32,715 nucleotides of DNA, from NCBI RefSeq assembly GCF_012272855.1, contig NZ_JAAXCQ010000027.1, positions 1-32,715 of the forward strand, read 5' to 3'. The notes beneath the pieces were generated by a model. It searched no databases. It saw nothing but the letters and a program-made list of their open reading frames with translations, and had not been told where the DNA came from. The stretch's first letter is position 1. Each line of letters opens with the position of its first letter. This DNA is from Arenibacter sp. 6A1 (GTDB lineage Bacteria; Bacteroidota; Bacteroidia; Flavobacteriales; Flavobacteriaceae). Shown here one piece after another: positions 28,656-32,715 of this stretch. A program made the position numbers and the translations under genes.

Positions 28656-29132
28656 TTAAAATCTAAAGTGAGAGAAAGCTTTATTTGCTTCCGCCATTTT
28701 ATGAGTATCTACTCTTTTCTTAACCGCAGCACCTTCTTCTTTAGAAGCAGCTAAAATTTCTGCCGCTAATTTTTGCGACATAGCTTTCTCATTTCTCTTA
28801 CGAGAGTAGCTGATAAGCCACTTCATCGCAGTTGAAATCTTACGATCTGGTCTAATTTGCATTGGAATCTGAAAAGTAGCTCCTCCTACTCTTCTACTCC
28901 TTACCTCTACGTGAGGCATTACATTAGACAAGGCATCTTTCCACAACTCTAAAGCTGATTTTTCCTCGTCTGTTTTTTTCTCTTCTACGATATCAATTGC
29001 ATCGTAGAACACCTTAAAGGCGATTGACTTTTTACCATCCCACATCATCATGTTAACAAAACGTGTTACCAGTTGATCATTAAACCTTGGATCCGGTAAA
29101 AGGGGTCTCTTTTTTGCCTGCTTTTTTCTCAT
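28656..29132 (-). CDS. rpsG: 30S ribosomal protein S7
   Basis: Primary head-assembly protein of the 30S near the E site. 158 aa: [52 protein letters not shown], then [22 protein letters not shown] and [30 protein letters not shown], with AFSHFRF at the end. It follows rpsL by 23 bp. Confidence 0.99.
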   Translation of the reverse strand: MRKKQAKKRPLLPDPRFNDQLVTRFVNMMMWDGKKSIAFKVFYDAIDIVEEKKTDEEKSALELWKDALSNVMPHVEVRSRRVGGATFQIPMQIRPDRKISTAMKWLISYSRKRNEKAMSQKLAAEILAASKEEGAAVKKRVDTHKMAEANKAFSHFRF

Positions 29133-29155
29133 TTCTTCTCTTTAAAAAGTTTAAT

Positions 29156-29530
29156 TTACTTCTTAGGGCGTTTTGCACCATATTTAGACCTACGTTGAGT
29201 TCTACCTGCAACACCTGCGGTGTCCAAAGCTCCTCTAACGATGTGGTATCTAACACCTGGCAAATCTTTTACCCTTCCGCCTCTTACTAATACTATCGAG
29301 TGCTCCTGTAAATTGTGACCCTCACCTGGGATGTACGCGTTCACTTCTTTTCCATTTGTCAACCTAACCCTTGCAACTTTACGCATTGCAGAGTTTGGTT
29401 TTTTAGGAGTAGTAGTATAAACACGAGTACATACACCTCTTCTTTGAGGACACGATTCCAAAGCAGCCGATTTACTCTTCTTAGTAATTGTGGCTCTTCC
29501 TTTTCGTACTAATTGTGAAATTGTTGGCAT
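29156..29530 (-). CDS. rpsL: 30S ribosomal protein S12
   Basis: Decoding-centre protein. 124 aa: [51 protein letters not shown]. Lys43 and Lys88 ([11 protein letters not shown]), the residues most often changed in streptomycin-resistant mutants of other bacteria, are the wild-type lysines. First gene of the long ribosomal cluster, with a near-consensus promoter 47 bp upstream of the ATG. Confidence 0.99.
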   Translation of the reverse strand: MPTISQLVRKGRATITKKSKSAALESCPQRRGVCTRVYTTTPKKPNSAMRKVARVRLTNGKEVNAYIPGEGHNLQEHSIVLVRGGRVKDLPGVRYHIVRGALDTAGVAGRTQRRSKYGAKRPKK

Positions 29531-29554
29531 ACTAATTTATGTATAATAAAACTT

Positions 29555-29573
29555 AACCCTTCTTTTTAAGGGT
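29555..29573 (-). other. Small inverted repeat in the rpsL 5' leader
   Basis: ACCCTT (29556-29561) and AAGGGT (29568-29573) form a 6-bp stem with a 6-nt loop just inside the expected rpsL transcript start. There is no strong T run directly after it. A leader role is possible but not shown. Confidence 0.35.
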
Positions 29574-29576
29574 CGG

Positions 29577-29607
29577 CAAATATAATCTTAATTCGCTATA
29601 ATTCAAA
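29577..29607 (-). promoter_or_regulatory. Promoter of the str-S10-spc-alpha ribosomal cluster
   Basis: On the minus strand TTTG (29607-29604), 19 bp, TATATTTG (29584-29577). Both boxes match the Bacteroidota consensus exactly, with the same spacing as the DDAH-like gene's promoter. Predicted start is near 29570, giving a leader of about 40 nt. Confidence 0.8.
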
Positions 29608-29876
29608 CCTTATCACCTTTTTTTTATGTTTTTTATTTATTTAAAAGGAAAATACCTACCAGCCATTTCCCCCTTTCCCTCTCCTCTATTTTAAGACTGC
29701 TCGTATTTCTTCTTAATTCTTTAACAAACAGATTTGCCTATATAGGCCACAGAAACCCTCTTATATATTTATTTCAACCTTTAATATTCACACTATCAAC
29801 CCCTTTCTGCTAACACACAAAAAAGACCCCTAAAGTTTTATTTCTAACAGTAATCATAAATTATTCTTAATTATTA
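29608..29876. other. Non-coding part of the rpsL-susC divergent region
   Basis: AT-rich with pyrimidine-rich stretches; no ORF, tRNA or terminator seen. The one notable element is a perfect 12-bp palindrome GCCTATATAGGC (29736-29747), which could bind a dimeric regulator. Confidence 0.4.
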
Positions 29877-29908
29877 TTTGGCGCATTAACATTTATTTAA
29901 GTATTTTG
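29877..29908 (+). promoter_or_regulatory. Candidate susC promoter
   Basis: TTTG (29877-29880), 21 bp, TATTTTG (29902-29908), a near match to the -33/-7 consensus with one base missing in the -7 box. The ATG follows 26 bp later after an A-rich, Shine-Dalgarno-free leader. Confidence 0.45.
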
Positions 29909-29934
29909 CCTACAGCTAATTCAAATAAATAAAA

Positions 29935-32637
29935 ATGAAAACAAAATTAAATGGAATTCTTACGCTATTCTTAGCGTTAGTTGTGCAACTGTCGTTTGCA
30001 CAAGAGAAAACGATTTCCGGGACGGTCACGGACCAGGATAATTTACCGCTCCCAGGAGTGAATATCCTTGTGAAAGGCACCACAACGGGAACTCAAACGG
30101 ATTTTGATGGAAACTATACCATTAGAGGAGCCGTAGGCCAAACCCTTGTCTTTACTTATGTAGGACAAAAAACAGTATCGATGCCGATAGGCTCGGGAAA
30201 CATCATTAACCTCTCTATGCAGGAAGATGCCCAAGCCCTTGAAGAAGTCGTTGTAACGGCCTTGGGTATTGAAAGAAAGCCTAGAGAACTTTCTTATTCG
30301 GTTTCTAAACTGGATAGTGATGAAGTTACCAAAACAAAGGCTGTAAACGTTGCTACTGCCATGGTTGGTAAAGTATCGGGACTTCAGATTAACACCGTTA
30401 ACAACGGAGCCAACCCAACAACAAGGGTTGTTTTAAGAGGTAACCGATCTTTATTGGGTAATAACCAGGCTCTTATCGTAGTAGATGGATTTCCTTCCGC
30501 TAGAGGAGTTTTAGACCGTATTAACCCAAACGACATTGATAACATTTCCGTACTGAAGGGAGCAAATGCTTCTGCCCTTTATGGATCTGATGCTGCCAAC
30601 GGAGTTGTTCTTATTACTACTAAAAAAGGTAAAGGGAAACTTGCTGCCACTTATTCCACATCTTACCAAGTAGAAACCGTAGCTTATTTACCAGAACTAC
30701 AGGACCAATTTGGTGTAGGTGGATTTCCTGACGGAACTCTTTGGCCTTTAGAAAACGTGGCTTGGGGACCTCGCTACGATGGCCGAATGATTGACGCAAG
30801 TGAAACTTTGGATGATGGAAGTGTATGGCAAGTGCCATATACCCCAATAAAAGATAATCACAAGAATTTCTTTAACACAGGATCTACCGCACGACATGGA
30901 ATTACTTTGAGCGGTGGTGATGATATGGGAGACTTCCTTCTTTCCATTGACCAAACCAATACTACAGGTACTGTTCCCAATGACAAGTATAACAGAACCA
31001 ATGTTAGACTAAAGGCTTCTAGAGAATTCAACCGTTTAAAAGTAGGCGGGAACTTATCTTTCTTTAGATCACACGCCAACTTAGTAGGAAATGGTGGTCG
31101 CCAAAATAGACCTGTATATTGGAACATTTTGAACACTCCTTTACACCTTCCAATGGAAGAACTAAAAAACTGGAGGACCGGTACCTTTACTAGAAACGAA
31201 GTGTCTTTCTTCCGTTTCTACGAAAACCCTTATTTCATTGTAGATACTCAAAGGGAAAAAACCGATTATCAAGAATTCAATATCCTGACCAGTGTAGACT
31301 ACACAATAACCGATTGGCTAACAGCCTCGTTAAACACAGGGTATACCGGAGGAACAGAATCTTTTAAGAGAGAATTTGGCGCATTCACCTATGCCTTCCA
31401 CCTTCAGGATGTTTATTCTGAAATCGATGAGTATGGTGCAAGAACCGCAGATAGGATGAGCAACACCGCAAGGTTTAACAATGACTTCCTATTGAAATTC
31501 GACAAGGATATCTCTGAAACTTTTTCAACAAACCTTACATTAGGTACAAACACAAGACTTACCACCTTTAAAGAAATAGGTGTAGATGGAAGTGATCTTA
31601 TTATTCCAGATTTCTACAATGTATCTACCAGAACTGGTGATCTTGGAGGTTTTGAGGAATCGGAACTATACCGTAAGATTGGAGTATATGCTGACTGGAC
31701 CTTGGGCTTTAAGAACTACCTTTTCTTAAACGTTACCGCCAGAAATGACTGGTCTTCTACCCTTCCTGAAGATAACAGATCTTTCTTTTACCCAGGAGCC
31801 GGATTATCTTTCGTAGCTACAGATGCCTTCCCAGGTTTGGTTGGTGATAGCGGAATTAACTATCTTAAAGCAAACGTTAACGTTACTAAAACTGGTAATG
31901 ACCCAGGAATTTATGCCACAGCAGGAACATTTTTTGCCCCAGGCAATTTCCCTTACGGAACTACGGTTGGATTATCACAATCTTCTAGAGATCCAGATCC
32001 TAACTTAAATCCGGAGTTTACAACTTCTACGGAAGCAGGGATAGAATTAAGTATGTTTAGAAGCAGGTTAAACTTAAATGCAACAGCCTATAAAACCAAT
32101 TCAACCGATCAGATCATCCCTGTAAACGTGTCATTGGCTTCTGGTGCTTCTAGTAGCTTAATTAACATCGGGGAAATTGAGAACAAAGGTTTGGAATTAG
32201 ACTTAAAAGGAACCATATTGAGATCTACAGATTTCATGTGGGACATGGGAGTTAACTATTCCGGATATAAATCCAAGGTTATAAGCTTGGCAGAAGGAGT
32301 AGACGAATTGGACATTGGAGGATTCTCTACAGCTCAAATTATAGCAAAAGTTGGCGAGTCTTACCCACAGATTAAAACTACCGCTTACCTAAGAGACCCA
32401 CAGGGCAGAGTGATAGTAGGAGATGATGGGGACCCAATCCAAGACAGCCAAAACCAAATACAAGGAAAGACTACCCCAGATTATATCGTTGGTCTTAACA
32501 CTAATCTTAGGTATAAAAATTGGAGCCTATACGCCGTTGCCGATTATAGAACCGGACACGTATTCTTCAATGATATCGTAAACGCACTAGAGTTTACAGG
32601 ATTAACTAAATTAGCCATCCCCCGTTTTTTTAATTGA
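29935..32637 (+). pseudogene. SusC/RagA-type TonB-dependent outer-membrane receptor, 3' end truncated by the terminal repeat
   Basis: Outer-membrane transporter that would import glycans or other oligomers with a SusD lipoprotein. Signal peptide to Ala22 (LSFA-Q). Carboxypeptidase-regulatory-like domain about 25-110 (GTVTDQDNLPLPGVNILVKGT). TonB-box region EEVVVTAL at about 104-111. SusC plug with VVLRGNRSLLGNNQALIVVDGFP and VLKGANASALYGSDAANGVVLITTKKGKGK. Then a beta-barrel. The native sequence ends near residue 891, when the frame enters the repeat at 32609. The last eight or nine residues (LAIPRFFN) are repeat-encoded. Full-length homologues are usually about 1000 aa or more and end in an aromatic residue of the last barrel strand, so roughly 100 or more residues are missing. 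Either the gene is broken or the contig stops inside it. A susD partner would be expected downstream but is outside the window. Confidence 0.9.
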
Positions 32638-32714
32638 GCATTAAATTGAGTTGCCCTATATTTTTTTCAGGTTCGGTATTTTGAATTTTCCATCTACTTT
32701 TTACCGGCATGAGT
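32609..32714 (+). repeat. Right arm of the 106-bp perfect inverted terminal repeat
   Basis: Exact reverse complement of 1-106; only base 32715 extends past it. It starts AATTAGCCATCCCCCG directly after susC codons. It contains TTG (32651-32653), 23 bp, TATTTTG (32677-32683), and an ATG (32709-32711) reading outward, promoter-like and start-like for a gene beyond the edge. Confidence 0.95.
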
Positions 32715-32715
32715 A

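Noticed and set aside
29531..29934. tRNA, CRISPR or phage attachment site in the longest gap
   Set aside because: No cloverleaf, no regularly spaced repeats and no integrase nearby; only promoters and one short palindrome are seen.

Overview
The window looks like a contig from a member of the Flavobacteriaceae (Bacteroidota). The supporting evidence is: a SusC-type TonB-dependent receptor with an N-terminal carboxypeptidase-regulatory-like domain; Bacteroidota-style promoters (TTG or TTTG, 19-23 bp, TAnnTTTG) with almost no Shine-Dalgarno sequences; AT-rich DNA; the fused str-S10-spc-alpha ribosomal gene order without tuf; and cysteine-poor forms of S14, S4 and L36.

Layout. At 82-471 (minus) lies a short secreted-protein ORF that runs into a repeat. 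argS (634-2418, minus) follows. Two plus-strand genes come next: a small hypothetical protein (2562-2978) and an SDR-fold/DUF2867 protein (3076-4500). From there to 29530 everything is on the minus strand. Read in transcription order from the right, this is rpsL-rpsG-fusA-rpsJ, a structured 150-bp gap, then rplC-rplD-rplW-rplB-rpsS-rplV-rpsC-rplP-rpmC-rpsQ-rplN-rplX-rplE-rpsN-rpsH-rplF-rplR-rpsE-rpmD-rplO-secY-infA-rpmJ-rpsM-rpsK, a structured 108-bp gap, rpsD-rpoA-rplQ and a strong terminator. Then come carA, eno, a GT5 glycogen/starch synthase-like gene, gltA, and two adjacent pentein-fold (amidinotransferase/arginine deiminase-type) hydrolases. On the far right a susC-like gene (29935 onward, plus) diverges from rpsL across a 404-bp gap.

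The most striking structural feature is that the first 106 bases are the exact reverse complement of bases 32609-32714. Both flanking genes (susC and the secreted-protein ORF) run into this repeat and are cut short or altered there. Reading outward, the repeat carries a promoter-like pair followed by an ATG. The simplest reading is that both ends of a contig stop the same distance inside two copies of one multicopy (probably mobile) element. A real pair of inverted elements flanking the ribosomal region is the alternative.

Other observations worth checking concern regulation. There is a candidate promoter, leader and terminator between rpsJ and rplC, a folded rpsK-rpsD spacer that could be an S4 target, and a 50-bp imperfect palindrome over the gltA promoter. 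A promoter for the first hydrolase has its -33 box inside the U-tract of the gltA terminator. The rest is ordinary core-genome content. I did not find a clearly new biological system, CRISPR array, rRNA or tRNA.
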